Shown: in pieces, positions 19,436-28,874 of the stretch
How the letters are laid out: each line of letters begins with the position of its first letter
Numbering within the stretch: position 1 is the stretch's first letter
Source of the DNA: CALBPI01 sp038529355
Lineage (GTDB): Bacteria; Pseudomonadota; Gammaproteobacteria; Steroidobacterales; Woeseiaceae
Reading direction: 5' to 3'
Assembly (NCBI GenBank): GCA_038529355.1
Contig: JBCBDU010000011.1
Coordinates: 1 to 64,000, forward strand
Length of the DNA stretch: 64,000 bases
The notes under the pieces: generated by a model
Told to the model about the DNA's origin: nothing
Seen by the model: the letters and a program-made list of their open reading frames with translations, nothing else
Database searches by the model: none
Made by a program: the position numbers and the translations under genes

Positions 19436-20602
19436 TCAGGCCAGTTTTGCGCCTGCGGCGCGCAGCGCGTCGGCCCGATCCGTGCGCTCCCAGCTCAGAT
19501 CGATATCGTCGCGACCGAAGTGTCCGTAAGCGGCCGTGGGCTGATAAATGGGCTGAATCAAATCGAGCATCTCGAGAATGCCGTATGGGGTCAGATCGAA
19601 ATGCTCGCGCACTAACTTGGTGAGTGCGCTTTCGCTGACGGTGCCGGTGCCGAACGTTTGTACCGTAATCGATGTGGGTACGGCGACACCGATGGCATAC
19701 GACACCTGCACTTCGCAGCGCTCTGCCAAACCTGCCGCAACGATGTTCTTGGCAACGTAGCGCGCCGCATAGGCCGCCGAACGATCGACCTTGGATGGGT
19801 CTTTGCCCGAAAACGCACCGCCGCCATGCCGCGCTGCGCCGCCATAAGTATCAACAATAATTTTGCGACCCGTCAGGCCACAATCACCGACCGGCCCCCC
19901 AACGACGAATTTGCCGGTTGGATTGATGTGGTAGATCGTGTCGTTGCTGAGCCACTCTGCTGGCAACACCGGCTTGATGATGTGTTCGCGCACGGCCTCC
20001 TGCAGATCGCTGTGCGAAATCGACTCGGCGTGCTGTGTCGACAGCACGACGGCGTCGATACCTACCGGTTTGTCGTTCTCGTAACGGAACGTGACCTGAC
20101 TCTTAGCGTCCGGGCGCAGCCACGGTAGCGTGCCGTCCTTGCGCACTTTGGCTTGCTGGCGAACCAGCCGGTGCGCAAATGTAACCGGAGCTGGCATCAG
20201 TACGTCGGTCTCATTGCTGGCATAGCCAAACATCAGGCCCTGATCGCCGGCGCCCTGTTCCGCGGCCTTGCCGCGATCGACGCCCTGGTTGATATCGACC
20301 GATTGCTTGCCGATGGCGTTTAACACCGCACAAGATTTGCCATCAAACCCCATGTCCGAGCTGTCATAGCCGATATCCAGCACGACATCGCGCACAATCG
20401 CTTCAATATCGACCCAGGCGCTGGTCGTGATCTCACCTGCCACCAGCACCATGCCAGTCTTGACCAGTGTTTCGCAGGCCACGCGCGCATGCTTGTCTTC
20501 GGCGAGAATCGCGTCGAGAATCGCGTCTGAGACTTGATCGGAAACTTTGTCCGGGTGACCCTCGGAAACGGATTCGGAGGTGAATAGGTATGCGTTGCTC
20601 AT
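19436..20602 (-). CDS. metK: S-adenosylmethionine synthetase
   Basis: MetK makes S-adenosylmethionine from methionine and ATP. The 388-residue protein has the family motifs VSEGHPDKVSDQVSDAILD near the start, GAGDQGLMFGYA, and GGGAFSGKDPSKVDRSAAY. A longer frame opens at 20656, but the ATG at 20602 has AGGAG at a good distance and gives the expected N-terminus MSNAYLFTSESV. The long upstream leader carries overlapping hairpins, described separately. ahcY follows in the same operon. Confidence 0.96.
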   Translation of the reverse strand: MSNAYLFTSESVSEGHPDKVSDQVSDAILDAILAEDKHARVACETLVKTGMVLVAGEITTSAWVDIEAIVRDVVLDIGYDSSDMGFDGKSCAVLNAIGKQSVDINQGVDRGKAAEQGAGDQGLMFGYASNETDVLMPAPVTFAHRLVRQQAKVRKDGTLPWLRPDAKSQVTFRYENDKPVGIDAVVLSTQHAESISHSDLQEAVREHIIKPVLPAEWLSNDTIYHINPTGKFVVGGPVGDCGLTGRKIIVDTYGGAARHGGGAFSGKDPSKVDRSAAYAARYVAKNIVAAGLAERCEVQVSYAIGVAVPTSITVQTFGTGTVSESALTKLVREHFDLTPYGILEMLDLIQPIYQPTAAYGHFGRDDIDLSWERTDRADALRAAGAKLA

Positions 20603-20853
20603 GAGTCTCCTGCTTGCGTTGTTCTTCCTGAACCCTTCCGTCCAGGTTGCGGGCAAATGTATTTGCCGCTAATTGGCTACGAGTAGATTGGTGTTAGGGG
20701 TAATGGGCTGTGTCCGGTGCGGTGTGTGTCATATCGCCGGACAGGTGCCGGCGCTACCATGACCTTCAGCGCCCGAGCGGCAGCTGCAGTGCATGTGTGA
20801 GCGTACGCAGACATTAACTTTTTTCAAAAACCTCGAATAAGCCCCTAAGTATA
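20603..20853 (-). promoter_or_regulatory. Candidate structured leader of metK (alternative hairpins)
   Basis: On the minus strand, in transcript order, three hairpins share sequence. C pairs 20773-20768 with 20755-20750. B pairs 20753-20748 with 20740-20735. A pairs 20743-20737 with 20717-20711. C and B overlap by four bases, and B and A overlap by four bases, so C excludes B and B excludes A. A fourth, independent hairpin (20669-20662 with 20657-20649, one bulge) lies about 50 bases before the metK start. A TATACT (20853-20848) could be the -10, though its -35 is weak. No known SAM or SAH riboswitch consensus was recognised by eye. Confidence 0.4.
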
Positions 20854-20950
20854 GCAAGTGGGTGGAGCGGGACGCGAACGTTTGCTTGCTAGGCTTGCCC
20901 GTCATCGAGCAAAAAGCGACAATGCGCCGCTGCTACACGCCGGAAACACT
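20854..20950 (+). other. tkt leader side of the metK-tkt divergent region
   Basis: Together with the metK leader this forms a 348-base gap without genes. The tkt-proximal part shows no convincing promoter, hairpin or strong Shine-Dalgarno sequence. The open frame from 20858 runs into tkt, but its first 31 residues do not resemble a transketolase N-terminus. Confidence 0.35.
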
Positions 20951-22978
20951 ATGTCAAACCAAGCTGCTGACGGAGCAAATCCGTCGCGACGCGATCTTGC
21001 GAATGCTATTCGCGCGCTTTCTATGGATGCCGTTCAGGCGGCGAACTCGGGTCACCCCGGGGCGCCAATGGGCATGGCCGATATCGCTGAAGTATTGTGG
21101 CGAGATCATCTGCAGCACAATCCGGACAATCCCGAATGGTGGGATCGCGACCGATTTGTGTTGTCGAACGGCCATGGTTCGATGTTGTTGTACTCTTTAC
21201 TGCACCTGACCGGTTACCCGCTGCCAATGCAGCAGCTCAAAGACTTCCGCCAACTGGGGGCGCATACGGCCGGTCATCCCGAGCGCGACCTCGAGCTGGG
21301 CATAGAGACAACAACCGGACCGCTCGGACAAGGCATTACCAATGCCGTTGGCATGGCAATAGCCGAGAAACATCTGGCAGCCACGTTCAACCAGCCAGGC
21401 CACCAGATCGTCGATCACCATACCTACGCATTCGTCGGCGACGGCTGCCTGATGGAAGGTATTTCGCACGAAGCCTGTTCGTTGGCCGGTACGCTGGCGC
21501 TCGGCAAGCTCATCTGCATTTACGACGATAACGGCATCTCGATTGACGGTGACGTGCAGGGTTGGTTTACCGATGACACGGCACAGCGCTTCGCAGCCTA
21601 TGGCTGGCAGGTGATCGACAACGTCGACGGCCATGACGCTGCTGCGATCGACGAGGCGATGAGCCAGGCGCGTGCTGATGCCGACAGACCGACGTTGATT
21701 GCATGCAAAACTGTGATCGGCTTTGGGTCGCCGAACATGGCGGGCACAGCGGCAACGCATGGTGCGCCGCTAGGTGATGACGAAATTGCGGCCACACGCG
21801 AGCAGATTGGTTGGCCACACGCACCGTTTGAGGTGCCGGCTGCGATCGCGCAGGCGTGGGATCAGCGTGAACGCGGCAAGCGCGCAGAAACTGACTGGAA
21901 TCAGCGTTTTGCCAGTTACGCCAAAGCGCATCCGGAGTTGGCGACCGAATTAACGCGGCGCATGCGCGGTGAGCTGCCGGGCGACTGGCAAGAGCGTTGC
22001 GCCGACGCGATACGCGGCACGATCAGTGCCGCAGCGACGATGGCGACGCGCAAGGCGTCGCTCGCTGCACTCGATGCACTGGTCGCGGATTTACCGGAAA
22101 TGATCGGCGGCTCAGCGGATTTGACGGGCTCCAATTGCACCTATCACCGCGCATCGAGTGTACTCGACGCGGCCAATCCGGCCGGCAACTACATCAACTA
22201 CGGCGTGCGCGAGTTTGCCATGTCCGCGATCGGCAACGGGATTGCGCTGCACGGCGGCGTTGTACCCTATTCGGGCACCTTTCTGACGTTTTCGGATTAT
22301 GCGCGCAATGCAGTGAGGATGGCTGCATTGATGGCGTGTCAGAATATTTTTGTCTACACGCACGATTCGATTGGTCTGGGCGAAGATGGCCCGACGCACC
22401 AGCCGGTTGAGCATGTTGCCAGCCTGCGCCTGATCCCGAACCTGAACGTATGGCGGCCGGCTGACACCATGGAGACGCTGGTTGCGTGGATGTCGGCGAT
22501 TGAGCAGCGTGCGACGCCCGCGGCGTTGGTATTGACGCGCCAGAATCTGCCGTTTATCGAGCGCGACAGGGAGACAATCGAAAGTATTGCCAAAGGTGGC
22601 TATATACTCAGCGATAGCGAAGGCGAGCCTGATATTGTGATCATTGCAACGGGTTCGGAAGTATCGCTGGCCCTGCAGGCGCAGGGTGAGCTGGCCGACC
22701 GCCAGGTCAATGCACGCGTTGTGTCGATGCCATGCTGCGAGCTTTTCGCAGCGCAGTCGCCAACCTGGCAGCATCGTGTGCTTGGCGATGCAGCGATTCC
22801 GCGCATTGCGATAGAGGCCGGCGTCAGCGACTACTGGCGCAAGTTTGTGGGTCTGCACGGTGCGGTCATCGGCATGGATCAATTTGGGGAGTCGGCGCCA
22901 GCCGGCCAGTTGTTTGAGAAGTACGGGTTTACCGTCGACAATCTGCGTCGTCAGGCGATGCAGTTGTTGTCGAAATAA
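20951..22978 (+). CDS. tkt: Transketolase
   Basis: Transketolase moves two-carbon units between sugar phosphates in the pentose phosphate pathway, using thiamine diphosphate. The 675-residue protein shows the signature RALSMDAVQAANSGHPGAPMGMADIAEVLW, the ThDP motif GDGCLMEGISHEA and the histidine-rich GPTHQPVEH loop. The ATG at 20951 gives a normal-length protein. It heads a plus-strand run tkt-gap-pgk-pyk, an arrangement seen in bacteria that combine pentose-phosphate and lower glycolytic or gluconeogenic flow. An fba gene, a common member, is not present. Confidence 0.96.
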   Translation: MSNQAADGANPSRRDLANAIRALSMDAVQAANSGHPGAPMGMADIAEVLWRDHLQHNPDNPEWWDRDRFVLSNGHGSMLLYSLLHLTGYPLPMQQLKDFRQLGAHTAGHPERDLELGIETTTGPLGQGITNAVGMAIAEKHLAATFNQPGHQIVDHHTYAFVGDGCLMEGISHEACSLAGTLALGKLICIYDDNGISIDGDVQGWFTDDTAQRFAAYGWQVIDNVDGHDAAAIDEAMSQARADADRPTLIACKTVIGFGSPNMAGTAATHGAPLGDDEIAATREQIGWPHAPFEVPAAIAQAWDQRERGKRAETDWNQRFASYAKAHPELATELTRRMRGELPGDWQERCADAIRGTISAAATMATRKASLAALDALVADLPEMIGGSADLTGSNCTYHRASSVLDAANPAGNYINYGVREFAMSAIGNGIALHGGVVPYSGTFLTFSDYARNAVRMAALMACQNIFVYTHDSIGLGEDGPTHQPVEHVASLRLIPNLNVWRPADTMETLVAWMSAIEQRATPAALVLTRQNLPFIERDRETIESIAKGGYILSDSEGEPDIVIIATGSEVSLALQAQGELADRQVNARVVSMPCCELFAAQSPTWQHRVLGDAAIPRIAIEAGVSDYWRKFVGLHGAVIGMDQFGESAPAGQLFEKYGFTVDNLRRQAMQLLSK

Positions 22979-23015
22979 TGCTGCCGCGGGACGAGTGGTT
23001 TAAAGCTGGAGAACG

Positions 23016-24035
23016 ATGATGACGATTAAAGTGGGAATTAACGGCTACGGCCGCATTGGCCGCAACGTGTTGCGTGCTTTGTATGAGAGTAACCGCCGCA
23101 GCGAACTGCAGGTCGTTGCCGTCAATGATTTGGGTGATGCCGAAACAAACGCATACCTAACTCGTTACGACACGGCGCACGGAAAATTTCCGGGCACCGT
23201 TGAGGTTGAAGGCAACCACATGATCGTCAACGGCGACAAAATCCGCGTCACTGCGGAACGCGATCCGGCGAAATTGCCGTGGGGCGAGCTGGGTGTTGAT
23301 GTTGTGCTTGAGTGCACCGGTATCTTCAACACCAAGGAAAAAGCTTCCGCCCACCTCACAGCGGGTGCCAGCAAAGTGGTTATCTCGGCGCCGGCAGGCA
23401 ACAACGTCGACGCCACGATCGTCTATGGCGTGAATCACGATTCACTGACGGCCGATGACGTCGTTATTTCGAACGCATCATGCACGACGAACTGCCTTGC
23501 GCCGCTGGTCAAGCCGCTGAACGATGCGATTGGTCTGGAGCACGGCATCATGACAACGATCCATGCCTACACCAACGATCAGGTGCTGACGGACGTATTC
23601 CACAAGGATTTGCGTCGTGCTCGTTCTGCGACGCAATCGATGATCCCGACCAAGACAGGTGCCGCCGCGGCCGTTGGCCTGGTGTTGCCTGAGCTAGCCG
23701 GCAAGTTGGACGGTTTTGCGGTCCGCGTACCGACCATCAACGTGTCGATGGTCGATCTGTCATTCGTTGCCAGTCGTGATACCAGCGTTGATGAGATTAA
23801 TGATGTGCTGAAGAGCGCAAGCGAAGGCGCGATGAAAGGCGTGTTGGCTTACAGCGATGGCCCGTTGGTGTCGATCGATTTCAATCATGACCCGGCATCA
23901 TCGACCTATGACGCCACGCTGACCAAAGTCATGCAGGGCAAGTTGGTTAAAGTGTGTTCCTGGTATGACAACGAATGGGGTTTCTCAAACCGCATGCTGG
24001 ACACCGCCCAGGCGTTGGTGAAAGCCGCAGGTTAA
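23016..24035 (+). CDS. gap: Type I glyceraldehyde-3-phosphate dehydrogenase
   Basis: GAPDH oxidises glyceraldehyde 3-phosphate to 1,3-bisphosphoglycerate. The 339-residue protein has the Rossmann start KVGINGYGRIGRNVLRA and the catalytic cysteine in SNASCTTNCLAP (about residue 152). The active-site histidine follows in the segment after THAYTNDQ. Two adjacent ATGs (23016 and 23019) follow a GGAG. It lies 37 bases after tkt and is separated from pgk by a terminator-like hairpin. Confidence 0.96.
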   Translation: MMTIKVGINGYGRIGRNVLRALYESNRRSELQVVAVNDLGDAETNAYLTRYDTAHGKFPGTVEVEGNHMIVNGDKIRVTAERDPAKLPWGELGVDVVLECTGIFNTKEKASAHLTAGASKVVISAPAGNNVDATIVYGVNHDSLTADDVVISNASCTTNCLAPLVKPLNDAIGLEHGIMTTIHAYTNDQVLTDVFHKDLRRARSATQSMIPTKTGAAAAVGLVLPELAGKLDGFAVRVPTINVSMVDLSFVASRDTSVDEINDVLKSASEGAMKGVLAYSDGPLVSIDFNHDPASSTYDATLTKVMQGKLVKVCSWYDNEWGFSNRMLDTAQALVKAAG

Positions 24036-24063
24036 CGGTTGCTGGCGTTGACGAGCTAAGGAA

Positions 24064-24094
24064 GGCGGGCAAGGTGACTTGTCCGTCTTTTTTT
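24064..24094 (+). terminator. Intrinsic terminator or attenuator between gap and pgk
   Basis: A 10-bp stem (24064-24073 with 24078-24087, two G-T pairs) with a GTGA tetraloop is followed by seven T residues (24088-24094). The pgk start codon is only 14 bases further on, so pgk expression depends on read-through or on an internal promoter. Confidence 0.8.
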
Positions 24095-24108
24095 ATGAAG
24101 GAATCGAT

Positions 24109-25275
24109 ATGTCAATCACGTACATGAGCGATCTGGATCTTGCTGGTAAGCGGGTGCTGATCCGCGAAGATCTGAACCTGCCGCTTGATGACGGACACAT
24201 CACGTCCGACACGCGTTTGCGCGCGGCCTTGCCGACGATTCGTGCTGCGCTGGACGCTGGCGCTGCGGTGATGGTCATGTCCCATCTCGGACGGCCGACC
24301 GAAGGTGAATACGACGATGCAGCGTCACTCGCGCCAGTCGCCGACGCTATGTCGGCCATGCTAGGTCAACCGGTGCCGTTGATTCGCGATTGGTTGGGTG
24401 GGGTCAAAGTCGCGCCCGGCGAGGTCGTGTTGTGTGAGAACGTGCGCTTTAACGTCGGCGAGAAAAGCTGCGATGAGTCTTTGTCGCGCAAACTGGCGGC
24501 GTTGTGCGACATTTTCGTTATGGACGCTTTTGGTACGGCACATCGAGCCCATGCCAGCACGACAGGCATTGCGCGTTTCGCCGATGTCGCATGTGCCGGG
24601 CCGTTGCTGCAAGCCGAGCTTGCGGCGTTGGGCAAAGCGATGGCCGCACCGGCACGTCCGGTTGTTGCAATCGTCGGTGGCTCCAAAGTCTCGACCAAGC
24701 TCAGTGTGCTTGAGGCGCTGGCGCAGCAAGTGGACCATCTGATTGTCGGCGGCGGGATCGCCAACACGTTTCTTGCAGCGGCTGAGCATCCGGTCGGTAA
24801 GTCACTCGCCGAGCACGATATGCTGGATACGGCGAAGCAGTTGCAAGAGGATGGCGGTGCGGCCGACATACCGCTGCCGGTCGACGTTGTGGTTGGGAAC
24901 GCGTTTTCAGCCGACGCGCAGGCGCATGTCCGGCGCGTCGCGGATGTACAGGCTGACGATATGATTTTCGATATCGGGCCGCAGACGGCGGCGCAATTCG
25001 CTGCGATGCTGGCTGATGCAGGGACGATCATCTGGAACGGGCCGTTGGGTGTTTTTGAGTTTGATCAATTCGGTGACGGCACGAAAGCCATTGCTGAAGC
25101 CATTGCAGCCAGCGACGCGTTCTCGATCGCTGGTGGTGGCGATACGCTGGCAGCGATCGAAAAATACAATGTTGCCGACGGTATCAGTTACATTTCCACT
25201 GGTGGTGGTGCGTTTCTAGAGTTCGTTGAGGGAAAGCGCCTGCCGGCTGTCGCGGCATTAGCTGCGCGCGGCTGA
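24109..25275 (+). CDS. pgk: Phosphoglycerate kinase
   Basis: Pgk interconverts 1,3-bisphosphoglycerate and 3-phosphoglycerate with ATP formation. The 388-residue protein has the N-terminal substrate loop KRVLIREDLNLPLDDG, the MSHLGRPTEG motif, and the C-terminal nucleotide segments WNGPLGVFEF and SIAGGGDTLAAIEK. The ATG at 24109 fits family length and has AAGGA upstream; an earlier in-frame start at 24079 would lie inside the terminator stem. Confidence 0.96.
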   Translation: MSITYMSDLDLAGKRVLIREDLNLPLDDGHITSDTRLRAALPTIRAALDAGAAVMVMSHLGRPTEGEYDDAASLAPVADAMSAMLGQPVPLIRDWLGGVKVAPGEVVLCENVRFNVGEKSCDESLSRKLAALCDIFVMDAFGTAHRAHASTTGIARFADVACAGPLLQAELAALGKAMAAPARPVVAIVGGSKVSTKLSVLEALAQQVDHLIVGGGIANTFLAAAEHPVGKSLAEHDMLDTAKQLQEDGGAADIPLPVDVVVGNAFSADAQAHVRRVADVQADDMIFDIGPQTAAQFAAMLADAGTIIWNGPLGVFEFDQFGDGTKAIAEAIAASDAFSIAGGGDTLAAIEKYNVADGISYISTGGGAFLEFVEGKRLPAVAALAARG

Positions 25276-25328
25276 TCAGCCACAGTACAATGCAAACAGG
25301 CCGGCAGAGCGCCCGGCAGGGGATGAAC

Positions 25329-26780
25329 ATGCTTCGCAGAACAAAAATTGTGGCGACATTGGGTCCGGCCACGGACGACGATGCCGTGCTCGGCAAGATG
25401 ATCGAGAACGGTCTGGATGTCGCGCGTCTGAATTTTTCGCATGGTAGTGGCGATGTCATGGCAGCGCGTTGTGAACAACTGCGCAGGCTCTCTGCTCAGA
25501 AAGGTCGACAGGTTGCCATTCTGGGCGATCTGCAGGGCCCCAAAATTCGTATCAGCAGCTTCAAGGAAGGTTCGGTGCAATTGCGCGAGGGCGCTGAATT
25601 CTTTCTCGATCCGCAGTTCCCCGATGACAACGGCGACGAGGCCGGCGTGTCGATTGCCTACCCAGATCTGGCTGCGGATGTGTCAGTTGGCGATACGCTG
25701 TTGCTAAATGATGGGCAGATCGCCGTTCGCGTGGTCGGCATCAACGGCACCCGCGTGGATACGATAGTGACCACGGGAGGCCCGTTGTCGGATCGCAAAG
25801 GTATCAATTTGCAAGGTGGCGGCTTGTCTGCGCCGGCGCTTACCGACAAGGACGAGGAGGATATTCAGGTTGCAGCGGATCTCGGCCTTGATTATCTGGC
25901 GGTATCGTTCGTGCGCAGCGCATCGGATATCCGCCAGGCGCGCGCGTTGTTCCAGGCGGCAGGCGGTTTCGGCAAACTGGTTGCGAAGATTGAGCGTGTT
26001 GAGGCAGTGGACAACATCGAGCAGATCGTCGAGGCCAGTGACGTCATCATGGTGGCGCGCGGCGATCTGGGCGTCGAGATGGGTTACGCCGAACTCACCG
26101 GACTACAAAAACGCATTATTCGGCTAACGCGCGCAGGCAACAAAATTGCTATTACGGCGACGCAGATGATGGAGTCGATGATCCAGAACCCGATTCCAAC
26201 GCGTGCCGAAGTGTCCGACGTTGCGAATGCAGTGATGGACGGCACCGATGCGGTGATGCTCTCGGCCGAAACAGCCGTGGGCAAGTATGCAGCTGAGGTT
26301 GTGGCATCGATGGCATCAGTCTGCGAAGGGGCCGAGAAGTACCATACGCATCGCGGGCGCGTATCGACGCGTCTGGAAGATGATTTTGTGCAAATTGACG
26401 AAGCCATCGCGATGGCGACGATGTACACAGCCAATCACTTGGACGTAAAAGCGATCATTGCCTTAACCGAGTCGGGAGCCACCACGTTGTGGATGTCGCG
26501 TGTGCGCTCGGATATTCCGATTTTTGCATTCACGCGCCACGAGCGTACCAATCGCCGCGTGTGTTTGTACCGCGGCGTCTACCCGGTCGATTTCGACATT
26601 ACGAACACCAACTCCGTACGCGTTTATAATGAGGTGTGCGCGCGGCTATTTAGTCTGGGTTTCGTCGAACCCGGCGACCGCGTCATATTTACCAAAGGTG
26701 ACTTGTCCGGCGTATCGGGCGGCACCAATGCCATGAAAATCATCGAAGTGCCAGACGCCGACATCATGGGTGTCAGCTAG
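25329..26780 (+). CDS. pyk: Pyruvate kinase
   Basis: Pyruvate kinase converts PEP and ADP to pyruvate and ATP. The 483-residue protein has the N-terminal RRTKIVATLGPATDDD, the catalytic-lysine block LVAKIERVEAVDNIEQI, the Mg site VMVARGDLGVEMGYAELTGLQK and the C-terminal allosteric domain. Two in-frame ATGs (25323 and 25329) compete; the second is better spaced from AGGGG. It is the last glycolytic gene of the run and is followed after 18 bases by the MoxR ATPase gene. Confidence 0.95.
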   Translation: MLRRTKIVATLGPATDDDAVLGKMIENGLDVARLNFSHGSGDVMAARCEQLRRLSAQKGRQVAILGDLQGPKIRISSFKEGSVQLREGAEFFLDPQFPDDNGDEAGVSIAYPDLAADVSVGDTLLLNDGQIAVRVVGINGTRVDTIVTTGGPLSDRKGINLQGGGLSAPALTDKDEEDIQVAADLGLDYLAVSFVRSASDIRQARALFQAAGGFGKLVAKIERVEAVDNIEQIVEASDVIMVARGDLGVEMGYAELTGLQKRIIRLTRAGNKIAITATQMMESMIQNPIPTRAEVSDVANAVMDGTDAVMLSAETAVGKYAAEVVASMASVCEGAEKYHTHRGRVSTRLEDDFVQIDEAIAMATMYTANHLDVKAIIALTESGATTLWMSRVRSDIPIFAFTRHERTNRRVCLYRGVYPVDFDITNTNSVRVYNEVCARLFSLGFVEPGDRVIFTKGDLSGVSGGTNAMKIIEVPDADIMGVS

Positions 26781-26798
26781 GCTTGCGGAGCAAACGGA

Positions 26799-27653
26799 AT
26801 GAGCGATACGAGATTTACCGGTACTGACAAATACATTGCCACCGACGACCTGATGATGGCGGTCAATGCCGGCGTTACGCTGCAGCGTCCCATTTTGGTC
26901 AAGGGCGAGCCGGGCACCGGTAAGACGATGTTGGCTGAGGAGGTTGCGCAGGCGCTGGGTAAGCCGCTTTTCGAGTGGCATATCAAATCGACGACCAAGG
27001 CGCAGCAAGGGCTTTATGAGTACGATGCCGTGGCGCGTTTGCGCGACTCACAGCTAGGCGATGACAAAGTGCATGACATTGCCAATTACATTGTCAAAGG
27101 CAGTTTGTGGGAAGCATTCGAGGCGGACACGCAACCGGTGTTGCTGATCGACGAGATTGATAAAGCGGATATCGAATTCCCGAATGATTTGTTGCGTGAA
27201 CTGGATCGAATGGAATTCACTGTGTATGAGACCCGCAAGACGGTTCGTGCAACGCACCGGCCGATTATCATTATCACCAGCAACAATGAAAAAGAATTGC
27301 CGGACGCCTTCCTGCGCCGCTGTTTCTTTCACTACATCAAGTTTCCCGATGAGCAGACCATGACGCGCATCGTTGATGTGCATTTTCCGGATTTGAAAAA
27401 GGATTTGCTGCGCGAGGCGCTGGCCAGTTTCTACAAAGTCCGCGAGATGCCTGGCTTGAAGAAGAAACCATCGACCTCCGAGTTGTTGGATTGGATCAAA
27501 CTGTTACTGGCCGAAGATATACCGGCCGAAGCGCTGCGCGCGGATGACAATCGCAAAGCGATCCCGCCTCTGTATGGCGCGCTGCTCAAGAATGAGCAGG
27601 ACGTACATCTGTTTGAGCAATTGGTGTTCCTGAACCGCGGCAATCGCCAGTAG
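26799..27653 (+). CDS. MoxR-family AAA+ ATPase
   Basis: The 284-residue protein is an AAA+ ATPase of the MoxR branch, with Walker A GEPGTGKT (about 36-43), Walker B VLLIDEIDKAD (about 112-122) and the sensor segment IIITSNNEKELPDAFLRRC. MoxR proteins act as chaperone-like activators together with von Willebrand A partners, and the next gene encodes one. The pair resembles the CoxD/CoxE type, but no CO dehydrogenase or other obvious client is encoded here. Position behind pyk on the same strand suggests co-transcription with lower glycolysis. Confidence 0.92.
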   Translation: MSDTRFTGTDKYIATDDLMMAVNAGVTLQRPILVKGEPGTGKTMLAEEVAQALGKPLFEWHIKSTTKAQQGLYEYDAVARLRDSQLGDDKVHDIANYIVKGSLWEAFEADTQPVLLIDEIDKADIEFPNDLLRELDRMEFTVYETRKTVRATHRPIIIITSNNEKELPDAFLRRCFFHYIKFPDEQTMTRIVDVHFPDLKKDLLREALASFYKVREMPGLKKKPSTSELLDWIKLLLAEDIPAEALRADDNRKAIPPLYGALLKNEQDVHLFEQLVFLNRGNRQ

Positions 27654-27668
27654 AGCGCGGCGCCGCTG

Positions 27669-28847
27669 ATGCTTATCCGGTTTTTCTACATGTTGCGCGA
27701 GGCAGGTCTGAAGAGCTCGGTGACCGAGTTGCTGACTTTGCTCGAGGCGATGAAGCAAGGTCTTGCGGGCACCAGCGTGGATCAGTTTTACTACCTCGCG
27801 CGCGCCTGCATGGTCAAGGATGAAACGCAGTTCGATCGGTTTGACCAGGTGTTCGCCGCGCACTTCAAGGGTATCGAGCAGGCTTTTTCTGCATTGGATG
27901 GCGAGATTCCGCAGGACTGGCTGGCGCATCTTGATCAGTTGGATCTGTCAGAAGAAGAGCGTGCGAAGATCGAAGCGCTTGGCGGTCTGGATGAACTGAT
28001 GAAAGCGCTGCAGGAGCGGTTGCGCGAGCAGGATGAGCGTCACGAAGGTGGCGACAAATGGATTGGTACCGGCGGCACCTCACCGTTCGGTGTTGGCGGC
28101 TTCAACCCGGAAGGGGTGCGTATCGGTCCGCAGAACAGCGGTGGCAATCGCCGCGGCGTCAAGGTATGGGATCAGCGCGAATACCGTAATCTAGACGATA
28201 GTGTTGAGTTAGGCACGCGCAACATCAAGCTGGCCCTGCGTAAGCTGCGCCGGTTTGCGCGCGAAGGTGCGGCGGATCAGCTGGATCTGCCGGATACGAT
28301 TAGCAGCACCGCACGCAATGCAGGTTTTCTGGATCTGAAGATGGTGCCCGAGCGGCATAACGCCATCAAGGTGTTGTTGTGCCTCGACGTGGGCGGCTCC
28401 ATGGATGACCACGTACGCGTTTGCGAGGAGATGTTTTCCGCCGCGAGTAGCGAGTTCAAACATCTTGAATATTTCTATTTCCACAACTTCATTTACGAGA
28501 CGATGTGGAAAGACAATCGTCGTCGCCATGCCGAGCGTATTCCGGTCACGGAAATCATCAACAAATACGGGCCCGACTACAAACTGGTTATTGTCGGCGA
28601 TGCCACGATGAGTCCGTATGAGATCATGTACGCGGGCGGCAGTGTCGAACACTGGAACGAAGAGCCGGGTGCCGTTTGGCTGGGCCGCTTGTTGAGAGCC
28701 TACCCGAAGGCAATCTGGCTGAACCCTGAACCGGAACAACGCTGGCCGTATACGCCGTCGGTGAAGGTGGCGCGCGAACTGATGGAGGAGCGCATGTTTC
28801 CGCTCACAGTGTCGGGTCTTGACAAGGGTATACGGCGGCTGCAATAA
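27669..28847 (+). CDS. von Willebrand A (CoxE-like) protein paired with MoxR
   Basis: This 392-residue protein has a helical N-terminal half (about 1-130), a glycine-rich linker (GTGGTSPFGVGGFNP) and a C-terminal VWA domain. The metal-ion site starts at D240 and reads DVGGSM, so the first serine of the standard DxSxS is glycine. FYFHNFIYETMW and VIVGDATMSPYEI follow. This sequence style fits the conserved but uncharacterised family that accompanies MoxR ATPases. It begins 15 bases after the MoxR stop and is presumably its partner. The client protein is unknown. Confidence 0.88.
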   Translation: MLIRFFYMLREAGLKSSVTELLTLLEAMKQGLAGTSVDQFYYLARACMVKDETQFDRFDQVFAAHFKGIEQAFSALDGEIPQDWLAHLDQLDLSEEERAKIEALGGLDELMKALQERLREQDERHEGGDKWIGTGGTSPFGVGGFNPEGVRIGPQNSGGNRRGVKVWDQREYRNLDDSVELGTRNIKLALRKLRRFAREGAADQLDLPDTISSTARNAGFLDLKMVPERHNAIKVLLCLDVGGSMDDHVRVCEEMFSAASSEFKHLEYFYFHNFIYETMWKDNRRRHAERIPVTEIINKYGPDYKLVIVGDATMSPYEIMYAGGSVEHWNEEPGAVWLGRLLRAYPKAIWLNPEPEQRWPYTPSVKVARELMEERMFPLTVSGLDKGIRRLQ

Positions 28848-28874
28848 CCGGGTTCGATCACGGGTCCTCGCTTT

